DNA of 64,000 nt from Gammaproteobacteria bacterium (GTDB lineage Bacteria > Pseudomonadota > Gammaproteobacteria > Steroidobacterales > Steroidobacteraceae): contig JAQGOE010000029.1 in NCBI GenBank assembly GCA_028293725.1, positions 62,001-126,000 of the forward strand. Reading direction: 5' to 3'. This document shows positions 26,192 to 34,540 of the stretch, piece by piece; the stretch's first letter is position 1, and every line of letters begins with the position of its first letter. The translations under genes were made by a program, and so were the position numbers. The notes beneath the pieces are model-generated. The model was not told the origin of the DNA. It saw only the letters and a program-made list of their open reading frames with translations, and ran no database searches.

Positions 26192-27523
26192 TCAGAGGAT
26201 GCGTAGCGTTTCCGCGCTTGCCGGCACGTTCGGTGCGACGGCGGTGTCAGCATCGGGACCCAACCGGAGGCGACGGTTGAGTTCTCCGATGTCCACTTCC
26301 CTCTCCCAGGCGGCAATCGCAATGGCCGCAATGCCATTGCCGATATAGTTGGTGAGGCCCCGGCCTCGCTGCATGAACGGATCGATACCGAGCAGCAGGG
26401 CGAGACCGGCCATGGGAATGTCCGGCAGCGCCGCCAGCGTGCCCGCCAACACTACAAAACCGGCGCCGGTAAAACCTGTCGCTCCCTTGGACATCAGCAT
26501 TGTCACCAGGAGAATCACGAGCTGACGATGTAGTGGGAGAGCCGTATTGGTAGCCTGCGCGATGAAAATCACGCACAAGGTGAAGTAGATGCTGCTACCG
26601 GCAAGATTGAACGAATAGCCGGTCGGCACCACCAGGCCCACGACCGATTTGGGGACGCCCAGGCGCTCGAGTTTCTCCATCAAGCGCGGTAACAGCGCCT
26701 CGGAATTGGCGATGCTGAGGAGGAGCAGTAACTCGTCGAGCAGGTAGCGGCAGAATTTCAGGACACTAAAGCCGACGTAGCGAGCGACTGGCACCAACAC
26801 GATGAGGACGAACGCAATACAGGTGCCGTAGAACACGAGTATGAGTTTCAAGAGCGGCAACAGGGAATGCAGGCCAAACCGCCCGACGGTGAATGCCATG
26901 GCGCCAAACGCCCCGATGGGCGACAGCGCTACGATCATCTCGACTATGACGAACACCACCCGCGTGGACTGATCCACCAGGCCCTTTACCGCGCTGGCGC
27001 GGTCGCCCAGGGAAATGAGCGCCAGGCCGAACAGCGCAGCAATGAGAATGACCTGCAGGATGGCACCCTTTGCGAAGGCATCCACCATGGTGACCGGAAT
27101 GATGTTCATCAGGAATGACACGACCCCCTGGTCCTTGGCGGCGGTGACATATCCGGTAATGCTGGAGGTATCGATGGAGCGCGTATCGACGTTGAGCCCG
27201 GCGCCCGTCGGTATCAGGTTGGCTGCAACCAGTCCGAGCAGTAGCGCCAGCCCGGAAACCACGTAAAAAAACACGAGGGACTTCACGCCAATTCGGGCGA
27301 CCCCTCGGGCGTTTCCAAGGCCGGAAATTCCCGACACGATGGTACAAAACACGATCGGGGTGATCGTCATGCTGAGCAGCTTGATGAAACCGTCGCCCAG
27401 CGGCTTCAACTTCACCGCCGTATCGGGCCACACCGCGCCCAGGAGGATCGCCACTGCAATGGCGATGATCACCTGGTTGTGTAGTTTCGAGTAGAACGGC
27501 CTGGCCGTGCGAATCGTCGCCAT
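26192..27523 (-). CDS. DAACS-family (DctA/GltP-like) carboxylate:cation symporter with altered binding motifs
   Basis: ATG at 27523 has GGAGGT about eight bases upstream. The 443-residue protein follows the glutamate/dicarboxylate symporter layout: LKPLGDGFIKLLSMTITPIV, then the SGISGLGNARGV segment, HP1, TM7, HP2 (SKGATGFTGAGFVVLAGTL) and TM8 (DPFMQRGRGLTNYIGNGIA). Two signatures differ. The serine-rich HP1 tip, usually SSSE, reads SIANSEALLPRL (270-281). The TM7 cation motif NxDGT reads NLAGS (306-310), replacing the Asp that binds sodium in GltPh. Substrate or coupling ion may therefore differ. Its promoter region carries the operator at 27596-27615. It would bring the compound across the inner membrane for the adjacent catabolic operon. 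Confidence 0.85.
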   Translation of the reverse strand: MATIRTARPFYSKLHNQVIIAIAVAILLGAVWPDTAVKLKPLGDGFIKLLSMTITPIVFCTIVSGISGLGNARGVARIGVKSLVFFYVVSGLALLLGLVAANLIPTGAGLNVDTRSIDTSSITGYVTAAKDQGVVSFLMNIIPVTMVDAFAKGAILQVILIAALFGLALISLGDRASAVKGLVDQSTRVVFVIVEMIVALSPIGAFGAMAFTVGRFGLHSLLPLLKLILVFYGTCIAFVLIVLVPVARYVGFSVLKFCRYLLDELLLLLSIANSEALLPRLMEKLERLGVPKSVVGLVVPTGYSFNLAGSSIYFTLCVIFIAQATNTALPLHRQLVILLVTMLMSKGATGFTGAGFVVLAGTLAALPDIPMAGLALLLGIDPFMQRGRGLTNYIGNGIAAIAIAAWEREVDIGELNRRLRLGPDADTAVAPNVPASAETLRIL

Positions 27524-27595
27524 GCATTCAACCTCCGACGGGTGCCCGGTTGCCCCGGCCCGCCCCCCTCATAGCTCGCTTCCTGGCTAGCGACT

Positions 27596-27615
27596 TGATG
27601 CAAACGTTTGCATCA
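27596..27615. promoter_or_regulatory. LacI-type operator in the symporter/regulator intergenic region
   Basis: TGATGCAAACGTTTGCATCA is a perfect 20-base palindrome. It sits 73 bases before the symporter start and touches the -10 element proposed for it. The divergently transcribed LacI-family gene begins 122 bases away on the other side, so the site could also serve autoregulation. Confidence 0.85.
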
Positions 27616-27642
27616 CTATACTTCAACTACCCCGTCGCGCAA
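27615..27642 (-). promoter_or_regulatory. Candidate promoter of the symporter gene
   Basis: On the minus strand TTGCGC (27637-27642) and TATAGT (27615-27620) are separated by 16 bases. The predicted start site falls within the operator palindrome, so bound repressor would block initiation. Confidence 0.5.
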
Positions 27643-27736
27643 GATTGATTTCGCCTGCCCGAACTTCAGACATCGCGCGACAGCACGCCGCCCGCGCTTG
27701 TCGCCCTCGAGCTAATACCCTATTCTTTCAACACAT

Positions 27737-28798
27737 ATGCGCAAAACTGTCTCGGGTATCAAGGAAATCGCAAAGCGCGCCGGCGTCCATCCCTCCACCG
27801 TCTCGCGCGTGCTCAATCCGCAGACCCGCACCCTGGTATCGGCGCAAGTCGCGGCCAAGATCCTCAATATTGCCGAGTCGGTTGCCTACCGGCGCAATTC
27901 CATGGCCGTTGGCCTCAAGACCAACCGATCCTTCACGATCGGAGTCATCGTTCCGGACCTGACTAACCCCGTCTTCCCGCCGATCGTGCGCGCGGTGGAG
28001 CGCACAATGGGCACGGAGGGTTACGTCACCGTGCTGGCGGATACGGACAATTCTATCGAGACGGAGCGCAGCGTCCTCGAATCGCTGTGCTCCCGCCAAG
28101 TCGATGGACTGCTGCTCGCCACCGCACTGTTGAACGATGAGATCGTCGCGGAATGCCAGGAGCGTCAGGTGCCGTTCGTGCTCGTGAATCGCACCGTCAC
28201 GGACCCGACCGTGACGGGCGTCGTGACGAACGATTTCTACGGCATCCGTCTTGTCGTGGAGCATCTGGTCACCCTCGGCCACCGCAAGATTGCCTACGTG
28301 GGTGGGCCACTCAACACCTCGACCGGTAAGTCGCGCCAGGAGGGATTCACCGAAGCCATGAGCGCCTATCGGCTCAAGCCCGATGCGCGCATCATGCTTG
28401 AATGCAAGTCCCTGACCACCACCGCCGGAGAGGCGGCCTGCCAGAGCCTCATCGAGGGTAAACGGCCCTTCACCGCCATCGTCGCCGCGAACGATCTGCT
28501 GGCGCTGGGATGTTATGCCGCCTTGAGCGCAGCCGGACTGAAGTGCCCGGCGGACGTTTCGGTGACGGGCTACAACGACATGCCGTTCGCTGCACACTTC
28601 GCCCCCCCGCTCACCACGCTGAGAATTCCTCTAACAGAGATGGGCCACCAGGCAGCCCAGTTGTTACTGCGGAAGATACGCGACCCGAAGACAATCCTTC
28701 CCTCCATCCAGTTGCAACCGTCGTTGGTGGTGCGCGGCTCGACGGCGCGACCATCAGGTGCGATCGCATCCGCCGTGCGCCTCACAAACCATCGTTGA
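27737..28798 (+). CDS. LacI-family transcriptional regulator
   Basis: The 353-residue protein starts with the LacI helix-turn-helix (GIKEIAKRAGVHPSTVSRVL, residues 7-26), then a hinge region with AVGLKTNRSFTIGVIVPDL. The periplasmic-binding-protein-like effector domain includes QVDGLLLATALL, VVTNDFYGIRLVVEHLVTLG, HRKIAYVGGP, VAANDLLALGCYAAL and SVTGYNDMPFAAHFAPPLTT. It dimerises and binds palindromes centred on CG. Three such sites in the surrounding 3.6 kb precede the symporter, the receptor operon and the dehydrogenase gene, so it is almost surely their regulator. The effector is likely the substrate or an intermediate. No good ribosome site precedes the ATG. Its last 17 bases overlap the convergent dehydrogenase gene. 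Confidence 0.9.
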   Translation: MRKTVSGIKEIAKRAGVHPSTVSRVLNPQTRTLVSAQVAAKILNIAESVAYRRNSMAVGLKTNRSFTIGVIVPDLTNPVFPPIVRAVERTMGTEGYVTVLADTDNSIETERSVLESLCSRQVDGLLLATALLNDEIVAECQERQVPFVLVNRTVTDPTVTGVVTNDFYGIRLVVEHLVTLGHRKIAYVGGPLNTSTGKSRQEGFTEAMSAYRLKPDARIMLECKSLTTTAGEAACQSLIEGKRPFTAIVAANDLLALGCYAALSAAGLKCPADVSVTGYNDMPFAAHFAPPLTTLRIPLTEMGHQAAQLLLRKIRDPKTILPSIQLQPSLVVRGSTARPSGAIASAVRLTNHR

Positions 28799-29717
28799 CT
28801 GGCACGTTCTCCGGCTTGAGCTCGAGACCCGCGGCCCGGGCCTGCTCGAGCAGCAATACCGCGAAATCGCGGTCCTTGAGACCCGCATCCACGGTTTTCT
28901 GCACATACTCGCGCGTCAGGGCCGTCAGCGGCAGTGGCACACCCAACTCCTCGCCGGCCTTCAGGCCCAGATCGAGATCCTTCCGCAACAGCACCGGTGT
29001 GAACGTCGGAGTCATGTCCAGATTCACGAACGCGGGCATCTTGTAGCGTAAGAACACCGACCCCAGGACGCTCCCACTGATGAACTCGAGAAAATCATGC
29101 CGCGACACGCCGCCCTTCTCTGCGAGCACGGTGATCTCCGCCAAAGCCTGCGTGAGGATGCCCAGCAGGAGGTTGTGGCAGATCTTCACCATGCGAGCCA
29201 ACTCGCCGTCTCCAACGTAAGTGACACCTGTTCCCAGCGCATTCAGATACGGCTCGACAATCGCGAACGCGTCGCGCGATCCGGACGCGACGATCGAGAG
29301 CTTTCCCGCCTCGACGACCTTGGCATTGCCGCTAACAGGAGCAGCGATCATGCGCACCCCTCGCTCGAGCGCGCGCGCACGTACCATCGATGAAGCTCGC
29401 TCCGAAACACTGGAGCAATCGACCAGCAATTTGGGCACCGACCGGCCGGCCAGCACGCCCTGCTTGCCGGAGACGACTTCGTTGAGGTCGTCTCCTGTTG
29501 AAACCATGCTGAACACGATGTCGCGGTCGCCCAGGTCCGCGGCCGAGTCGACCACTTTGGCACCGAGACCCGCCAGGGGCTGCGCCTTGCTGCGAGTCCG
29601 GTTGTAGACCGCGACGTCGCAGCCTGCCTCGAGGAGTCGCCTGGCCATGGCAAATCCCATGCGGCCCGTCCCGATCCAGCCGATGGTGTGGGATTTCAGC
29701 GAATCATGCGTCGACAC
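28782..29717 (-). CDS. Beta-hydroxyacid dehydrogenase (3-hydroxyisobutyrate/tartronate semialdehyde reductase family)
   Basis: GTG at 29717 preceded by AAAGGA is preferred; an ATG at 29744 lies inside the operator. The 311-residue protein has the NAD(P)-binding motif IGWIGTGRMGFAMARRLLEAG followed by VAVYNRTRSKA (Arg suggests NADP). The substrate-binding segment is DCSSVSERASSMV, then APVSGNAKVVEAGKLSIVAS. The catalytic Lys is in VKICHNLLLG, and the C-terminal helix has RKDLDLGLKAGEELGVPLPL. The enzyme interconverts a 3-hydroxyacid and its semialdehyde. Its own operator places it in the same regulon as the aldehyde dehydrogenase and oxoacid dehydrogenase genes, consistent with a hydroxyacid to semialdehyde to acyl-CoA route. 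Confidence 0.87.
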   Translation of the reverse strand: MSTHDSLKSHTIGWIGTGRMGFAMARRLLEAGCDVAVYNRTRSKAQPLAGLGAKVVDSAADLGDRDIVFSMVSTGDDLNEVVSGKQGVLAGRSVPKLLVDCSSVSERASSMVRARALERGVRMIAAPVSGNAKVVEAGKLSIVASGSRDAFAIVEPYLNALGTGVTYVGDGELARMVKICHNLLLGILTQALAEITVLAEKGGVSRHDFLEFISGSVLGSVFLRYKMPAFVNLDMTPTFTPVLLRKDLDLGLKAGEELGVPLPLTALTREYVQKTVDAGLKDRDFAVLLLEQARAAGLELKPENVPVNDGL

Positions 29718-29737
29718 AATGAGTGATCCTTTCGGCC

Positions 29738-29755
29738 AATGCAAACGTTTGCATT
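29738..29755. promoter_or_regulatory. LacI-type operator upstream of the hydroxyacid dehydrogenase
   Basis: AATGCAAACGTTTGCATT is a perfect 18-base palindrome sharing ATGCAAACGTTTGCAT with the operator at 27596. It is located directly downstream of a promoter-like pair and about 20 bases before the gene start. Confidence 0.82.
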
Positions 29756-29758
29756 CGG

Positions 29759-29787
29759 AGTCTATGCCAACCCTGCCATGCGGGCAA
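29759..29787 (-). promoter_or_regulatory. Candidate promoter of the hydroxyacid dehydrogenase gene
   Basis: On the minus strand TTGCCC (29782-29787) and TAGACT (29759-29764) are 17 bases apart. The transcription start would fall in the operator, the same arrangement as at the symporter promoter. Confidence 0.5.
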
Positions 29788-29852
29788 GAGGGATGATCGG
29801 CTAGCTCATTCGCCGGTTCGCCTTACGGGCGATGTGCTTCAGGACGGCGGCG

Positions 29853-31952
29853 TCATGCGATGAGACGACTGGTTGTCGTGGAGAGCTCCGCCTCTGACTC
29901 CAGGCCGTCGGATTTTGCTGTATCGCCGCGATGGCTCAACTTCACGCGATACATGTCCTCGTCCGCACACCTCAAGAGCGTGTCAGTGTTGCGGCCGTCA
30001 ACTGGATACATGCTGATACCGATGCTCCCCTCGATGCGCAGCTGCTGCCCGCCAAACTCAATAGGTCGAGCGACGGCGCGCGCGATTGCGTCGGCGATGC
30101 GACTCGCCTCGCTGCGATCCCCGAGGCCGGGAAGCACGATCACGAATTCGTCGCCGCCGATTCGAGCCACCGTATCAGTCGCACGCACTTCGGCAAGGAT
30201 GCGCCGCGACACCTGTTGCAAAACGGCATCTCCCGCATCATGCCCGTGCCCGTCGTTGATTGGCTTGAAAGAGTCGAGGTCGAGATAGAGTACAGCGGCG
30301 GCGCTCGGCTTACCGCCGCTGTCGTGGAAGCAAGCATCGAGACTCTCATATAGCGCGGCGCGGTTCAGTAGGGACGTCAGTGAGTCGTACCGGGCCCGGA
30401 ACGAGAGTTCGTCGTACAATCCGCGGCGCTCCAGAGCCAGACTGGCAATCCTCCCCCAGGATTCCAGCAGTTTATGCTCGGCTGAAGACTGTGCGCATTC
30501 GTCCTGTGCCAACATAATCATCACGCCTGTGATCGAAGCGTTGAGAACGATGTTGACGGCCTGATAGTACCGGTGCTGCAGGCCTGCGGAACCTCGTACG
30601 AAGGCGCCCCATTCCTGGCGGTCCGAGAGTCTCGCAATCGGGAGGAAGCCCGTGGTTTCGCGCAAGGAGGCCAGCTCAACGCTATCGAGCGCTCGTTCGA
30701 GTTCCTGCGGAAATCCGCGACAGTGCGAAATCTGTGTACCCCCCGGAAGTTGTATTTTAATGGCGCACAAGGAGCCGGGCAGCTGTGCGACGACCGCCTC
30801 GCAAATCGCCGCGACAATCTGGTTCAGGGGCTGATCATTGGCCACGAGCTCCAGGATTGTCTTGCGCTCCTGCTCCAGTCTCTCCGCCTGGCGCGCGTTA
30901 CGCGCAGCCGTTTCGGCCCTCGCGCGTTCCAGCTCCGATCGCGCCAGCATGTTTTTCTCCTGGGTGATATCGATCATCGCCCCTGTCGCCCGCGTCGGAG
31001 CTGCCTCGCCCGCCTCGAAGCACCATTGACTGCGCATCCAACGAACCGCGCCGCTGGGAAGCACCAACCGGAACTCGTCCCGGATACTCCCGGCCTGCGA
31101 CTCCGTGGGGTTCGCTCCCCTGCCCATCACGCCTCGATCGTGCGGATGCACCATCGCATCGAATTCAGCCATCGTGAGCCGGAACTTCGCGGGCTCGAGC
31201 TCCATCAGGATGGCGAGCCCTTCCGACAGTGTCAGAATGTCATGTTTGAAGTCCGCCTCCCAGGTGCCGAATCGCGCCACGGTCTCGGCCAGCCTGAGCC
31301 GCTTGAGCGCATCACTGAGCTCCTTTTGCGCCCGGATCCGCTCGATCGAGTTACCCGCGAGCTGGGCCGCCACGCGCGCCATACGCAGCTCTTCCGGTCG
31401 GGGACGCGCAACGAAGCGGTGATAGATCGCGAAGGTTCCCAGAACCGTGTTAGTGGAATCGCGAACCGGCTGACTCCAGCAGGAGCGCAAGCCGTGGCTC
31501 AACACGAAATCGCGCGCCGAGGCGAACTTGGGGTCGGTTGCAATATCCTCGACGACGACCGTCTCGTTCTTGAAAGCGGCCGTGCCGCACGCACCGACGT
31601 CGGGTCCGATCTCCAGACCGTTGATCGCCTGCAGATACGCCTGCGAGAGACTGGGGCCCGACGCTATCAGAAGTGTCCGCCGGGACTCCTCGTCGAGGAG
31701 CATGACGGTGCATTGGCATTGGGGTGAGATGCGCTCGATCGCCGCGGTCAGGGTGTTCAATACTTCGCGTAGCGGCGCTCCTTGCGCCACCAACTCCAAC
31801 ATGCGCCGTTCGACTTCGATCACGGCGGAGGAATTGGCCAGATCCTCGCGCTCACGGGCGGTCTCGGCCAGGCGCCGCGAAGCCGTGAGCCAGCCCCAGG
31901 CGCACACCGCCACGGCCAGCAGCGCCCCCCCTTCGACAACCTCAACCCACAT
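29853..31952 (-). CDS. Diguanylate cyclase with GAF, PAS and second GAF-like sensor domains
   Basis: ATG at 31952 follows GGGTGGGAAAGTC and gives a 699-residue protein with one N-terminal membrane helix (VEGGALLAVAVCAWGWL). A GAF domain covers about residues 50-200 (QCQCTVMLLDEESRRTLLIA, VGACGTAAFKNETVVVEDIA). A PAS domain at about 225-335 has GTWEADFKHDILTLSEGLAI and ends MIDITQEKNM. A coiled linker and a divergent second GAF (about 365-510) precede the GGDEF domain. That domain has YDSLTSLLNRAALY, YLDLDSFKPINDGHGHDAGD, and the active-site loop RIGGDEF. An RATD I-site five residues earlier predicts product inhibition. It synthesises cyclic di-GMP in response to unidentified signals. No EAL domain is present. 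Confidence 0.93.
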   Translation of the reverse strand: MWVEVVEGGALLAVAVCAWGWLTASRRLAETAREREDLANSSAVIEVERRMLELVAQGAPLREVLNTLTAAIERISPQCQCTVMLLDEESRRTLLIASGPSLSQAYLQAINGLEIGPDVGACGTAAFKNETVVVEDIATDPKFASARDFVLSHGLRSCWSQPVRDSTNTVLGTFAIYHRFVARPRPEELRMARVAAQLAGNSIERIRAQKELSDALKRLRLAETVARFGTWEADFKHDILTLSEGLAILMELEPAKFRLTMAEFDAMVHPHDRGVMGRGANPTESQAGSIRDEFRLVLPSGAVRWMRSQWCFEAGEAAPTRATGAMIDITQEKNMLARSELERARAETAARNARQAERLEQERKTILELVANDQPLNQIVAAICEAVVAQLPGSLCAIKIQLPGGTQISHCRGFPQELERALDSVELASLRETTGFLPIARLSDRQEWGAFVRGSAGLQHRYYQAVNIVLNASITGVMIMLAQDECAQSSAEHKLLESWGRIASLALERRGLYDELSFRARYDSLTSLLNRAALYESLDACFHDSGGKPSAAAVLYLDLDSFKPINDGHGHDAGDAVLQQVSRRILAEVRATDTVARIGGDEFVIVLPGLGDRSEASRIADAIARAVARPIEFGGQQLRIEGSIGISMYPVDGRNTDTLLRCADEDMYRVKLSHRGDTAKSDGLESEAELSTTTSRLIA

Positions 31953-32460
31953 GACTTTCCCACCCTTTCGCGAAGCGGTACTTGAGCGATGTGATTGGAG
32001 TCGCACCCCGCAAGCCCGCGAAGGTCTTCACAGGCCGGACTTTTTAGCAAACTGATAACCGGTGTACTGAGGTCGGGGGCGCACTTCGACTCACTTCGTC
32101 CGGTCCAGGCCCAAGAGTGAGAACCAAGGCTAATACGCCTGGCCACCGGCCCAATCCTGGAACCCCGGGGCGACCCGAATCGTGACGCTGTGCAGCAACT
32201 TCGCAGGGGCGTTCCCAGCCGGCGCTCAGCAGGCGAGCCCCCGCCCATGCCCGGATGCTGGCGGCGGCCTCCTAAACGCAAACTGGCTTCCATAGACCTG
32301 CGCCTTTCGCCCGCAAACTTAGAGAGAAAACATTGAACCCAACCTGATCGGAGACCCGACTAACTGACGCCGTTGGCCGACAGCTGAGGGGTCTCCCGGA
32401 GACTTCGCGGGTGCAGGTGCGCGTCTAGGAAACATCACACCGACAAACAGGGGAAGAATC
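31953..32460. other. Intergenic region between divergent genes
   Basis: About 500 bases carrying promoters for the diguanylate cyclase (minus) and the beta-propeller protein (plus). No gene is supported. Near the plus-strand gene, GGAGACCC (32350-32357) and GGGTCTCC (32389-32396) can pair across a 31-base loop, and a further GGAGAC (32398-32403) follows directly. This may be a structured 5' leader. AGGGGAAG just before 32461 is the ribosome site. Confidence 0.4.
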
Positions 32461-33591
32461 ATGCAATCAAGAAAGAGTGTTGGAGGCGTGCTACGCCATG
32501 GCGCCGTCGCGGTGGGATTGTGTCTCTTGGTTGCTGCCGCGGCTGCGGCGGGGCCGGAGGAACGGCCGTTTGTTCCGCGTCTGATCAATTCCTCCACGAT
32601 TCCTTCCAACGGAGACGTCAATCCCTACGGGGTCGCTTTCGTGCCGGAGGGCTTTCCCGCCGGCGGCGCCCTCGCACCCGGAGATGTCCTCGTCAGTAAT
32701 TTCAACAACGGGAACAACCTGCAGGGTATGGGAACGACCATCATCCAACTCACACCGACCGGCGCCCTGGCCCCACCCGGCAATGCAACAGCCTTTTTCA
32801 CCAGCCGGCTTCCCGGACTGAGCACGGCACTCGGTGTGCTGCGCGGCGGCTTCGTCATCGTGGGCAACGTTCCCACAACCGACGGCAGCTTCGCCACCAT
32901 CGGCCAGGGCTCGCTGCAAGTGATCGATCGCAACGGTAAGTGGCTGCAAACCTGGACCGATCCGGTCTTTCTCGATGGCCCCTGGGATCTCGCCCTCGAC
33001 GACGACGGCCCGATGTCTCATATTTTTGTTTCCAACGTGTTGAACGGCACGGTAGCGCGCCTGGACGTGTCCGTAAGCGCCAAGGGCGTGACTTTGCTTA
33101 AAAAGACAACGATCGCCACCGGCTACACTCACGTGCCGAACGCGGCGGCGCTCGTGCTGGGTCCGACCGGCCTAGCCTTCGATGAAGCCAGCGGCGCGCT
33201 CTACGTCGCCTCCACCGCCGATAACGCCATCTACAAAATCCGGCAAGCCAGCTCGAGTACCAAGCCCGTCACGAAGGGCGAGCTAGTGTTTTCCGACGCC
33301 CACCTGCGCGGCCCTCTGGCCCTGCGGTTCGCGCCCAACGGCGATCTACTGACCGCCAACGGGGATGCCGTCAACGCCGATCCCGAGCACCCGAGCGAGA
33401 TCGTGGAATTCACCCGGTACGGCGAATTCGTTCACGAGTATGACGTCGATGCCAGCCAGGGAGGCGCCTTCGGACTCGATACTATTACCTCGGGAAACGC
33501 CAGGAAATTCAACTATGCCGCGAAGTTCAACTATGCTGCCATTGATGACGTGACCAACAGTCTCTCGGTATACGATTTGCCCGTGAGGTGA
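32461..33591 (+). CDS. Secreted beta-propeller (NHL-like repeat) protein of unknown function
   Basis: The 376-residue protein starts with ATG at 32461 after AGGGGAAG and has a signal peptide (AVAVGLCLLVAAAAAAG). The mature part is built of propeller-like repeats with recurring blocks: NPYGVAFVPEGFPAGGAL, GVLRGGFVIVGNVP, GPWDLALDDDGPMSHIFVSN, GPTGLAFDEASGALYVASTADN and GPLALRFAPNGDLLTANGD. Such proteins bind ligands or act as scaffolds in the periplasm or outside; no catalytic motif is evident. Near the C-terminus the hexapeptide KFNYAA is repeated twice in tandem from an 18-base duplication. The gene stands alone and is followed by a hairpin. Confidence 0.75.
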   Translation: MQSRKSVGGVLRHGAVAVGLCLLVAAAAAAGPEERPFVPRLINSSTIPSNGDVNPYGVAFVPEGFPAGGALAPGDVLVSNFNNGNNLQGMGTTIIQLTPTGALAPPGNATAFFTSRLPGLSTALGVLRGGFVIVGNVPTTDGSFATIGQGSLQVIDRNGKWLQTWTDPVFLDGPWDLALDDDGPMSHIFVSNVLNGTVARLDVSVSAKGVTLLKKTTIATGYTHVPNAAALVLGPTGLAFDEASGALYVASTADNAIYKIRQASSSTKPVTKGELVFSDAHLRGPLALRFAPNGDLLTANGDAVNADPEHPSEIVEFTRYGEFVHEYDVDASQGGAFGLDTITSGNARKFNYAAKFNYAAIDDVTNSLSVYDLPVR

Positions 33592-33612
33592 CAGGACGCC
33601 CCACCATTCACT

Positions 33613-33635
33613 GCCGCCGGCGTTGCGCCGGCGGC
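33613..33635. terminator. GC-rich hairpin between convergent genes
   Basis: GCCGCCGGCG (33613-33622), loop TTG, CGCCGGCGGC (33626-33635) form a perfect ten-pair stem. It fills the gap between the beta-propeller gene and the PagL-like gene and could stop transcription from both sides. No U tract is seen. Confidence 0.6.
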
Positions 33636-34385
33636 TCATAGCGAGCGGCGGATGGAGACTCCTCCGCCCCGGCCGTTCCACATGGGGTTCTGCGGAACAT
33701 CGCCTCCCCCATTGGATACGTGTGCGTACTCGTAATGAGCTTCGAGAGCGAGTCGCTTTGTGATTTGATATTGCACGCCACCTCCGGCGCGCAGGAACGC
33801 GTTGAGTCCCGTGCCGCCCGGTGGGAAGTCGCTGCTACCGGGTGTATAGAGAATCTCGACCGAGCCTTCGATAAAAATTCGCATACGCCGGACCGCCAAC
33901 GGATATAGCCTGGAGCCGATCCCGAATGTTGCACCGGAAGTGGTGCCGCTGGAGTCCTCCAGATAGGGCGCGTCAAGACGTGCACCTTGAGCGTGGAAGG
34001 CGCCTAGTCGACCTTGTAACTCCAACATATTTCCCAGCCGCCACACGCGAGCGAGGTCGAGGGCCTCCACATTGATGGCGTTGTAATCCTGCGAGGAGGT
34101 GTAATACGAGACACTCAGCCAGTTGGCCGTCTGGGTCAGCGGAAACCACCGGGCGATCAGACCGGGAGGAGCGGAGGCGGGTTGCGATTGCGATTGCTGC
34201 ACATCAGTCTGTTCGCTCCAGGCGACTACGGGTCGCGCCGCGCAGACAAGAAGTACACTCGACAGAAGCTCGCGCCAACGCGTCGGACGAGCGCATGAAT
34301 TCTCCAGATTTCTCACGACGCTCCTCAAAGGCATAAGAGCGCGCGATGATACTGGCTTCGGCGGATAACGCCCCAGTCGGGCCAC
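33636..34385 (-). CDS. Outer-membrane lipid A deacylase-like (PagL family) protein
   Basis: The start is GTG at 34385 with AGGA close upstream; ATG at 34334 is an alternative giving a shorter signal segment. The signal core is LLSSVLLVCAARPVVA. The mature region is a small beta-barrel: WLSVSYYTSSQDYNAINVEA, LELQGRLGAFHAQGA, TFGIGSRLYPLAVRRMRIFI, LNAFLRAGGGVQYQITKRLA. Then comes the PagL signature LEAHYEYAHVSNGGG with the His-x-Ser pair of the catalytic centre. The acidic third residue of PagL is not evident at the expected distance, so activity is uncertain. If active, it would trim the 3-O acyl chain from lipid A. It is divergent from the LytS-type sensor kinase. Confidence 0.65.
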   Translation of the reverse strand: MARLGRYPPKPVSSRALMPLRSVVRNLENSCARPTRWRELLSSVLLVCAARPVVAWSEQTDVQQSQSQPASAPPGLIARWFPLTQTANWLSVSYYTSSQDYNAINVEALDLARVWRLGNMLELQGRLGAFHAQGARLDAPYLEDSSGTTSGATFGIGSRLYPLAVRRMRIFIEGSVEILYTPGSSDFPPGGTGLNAFLRAGGGVQYQITKRLALEAHYEYAHVSNGGGDVPQNPMWNGRGGGVSIRRSL

Positions 34386-34540
34386 TCATTCCTGCGCCGT
34401 TCCCGCCTGAACAGCCGCTGCATCAGGGCTGATCGGTTCGCGACGCGATAGACCAAAGGCCCATTGCTCCGCCCTAGCCCATTCACTTCGACCGGACGGG
34501 CCCGAACACCGCTTACTGCACCAGGCTGGCCATTCGCCGC

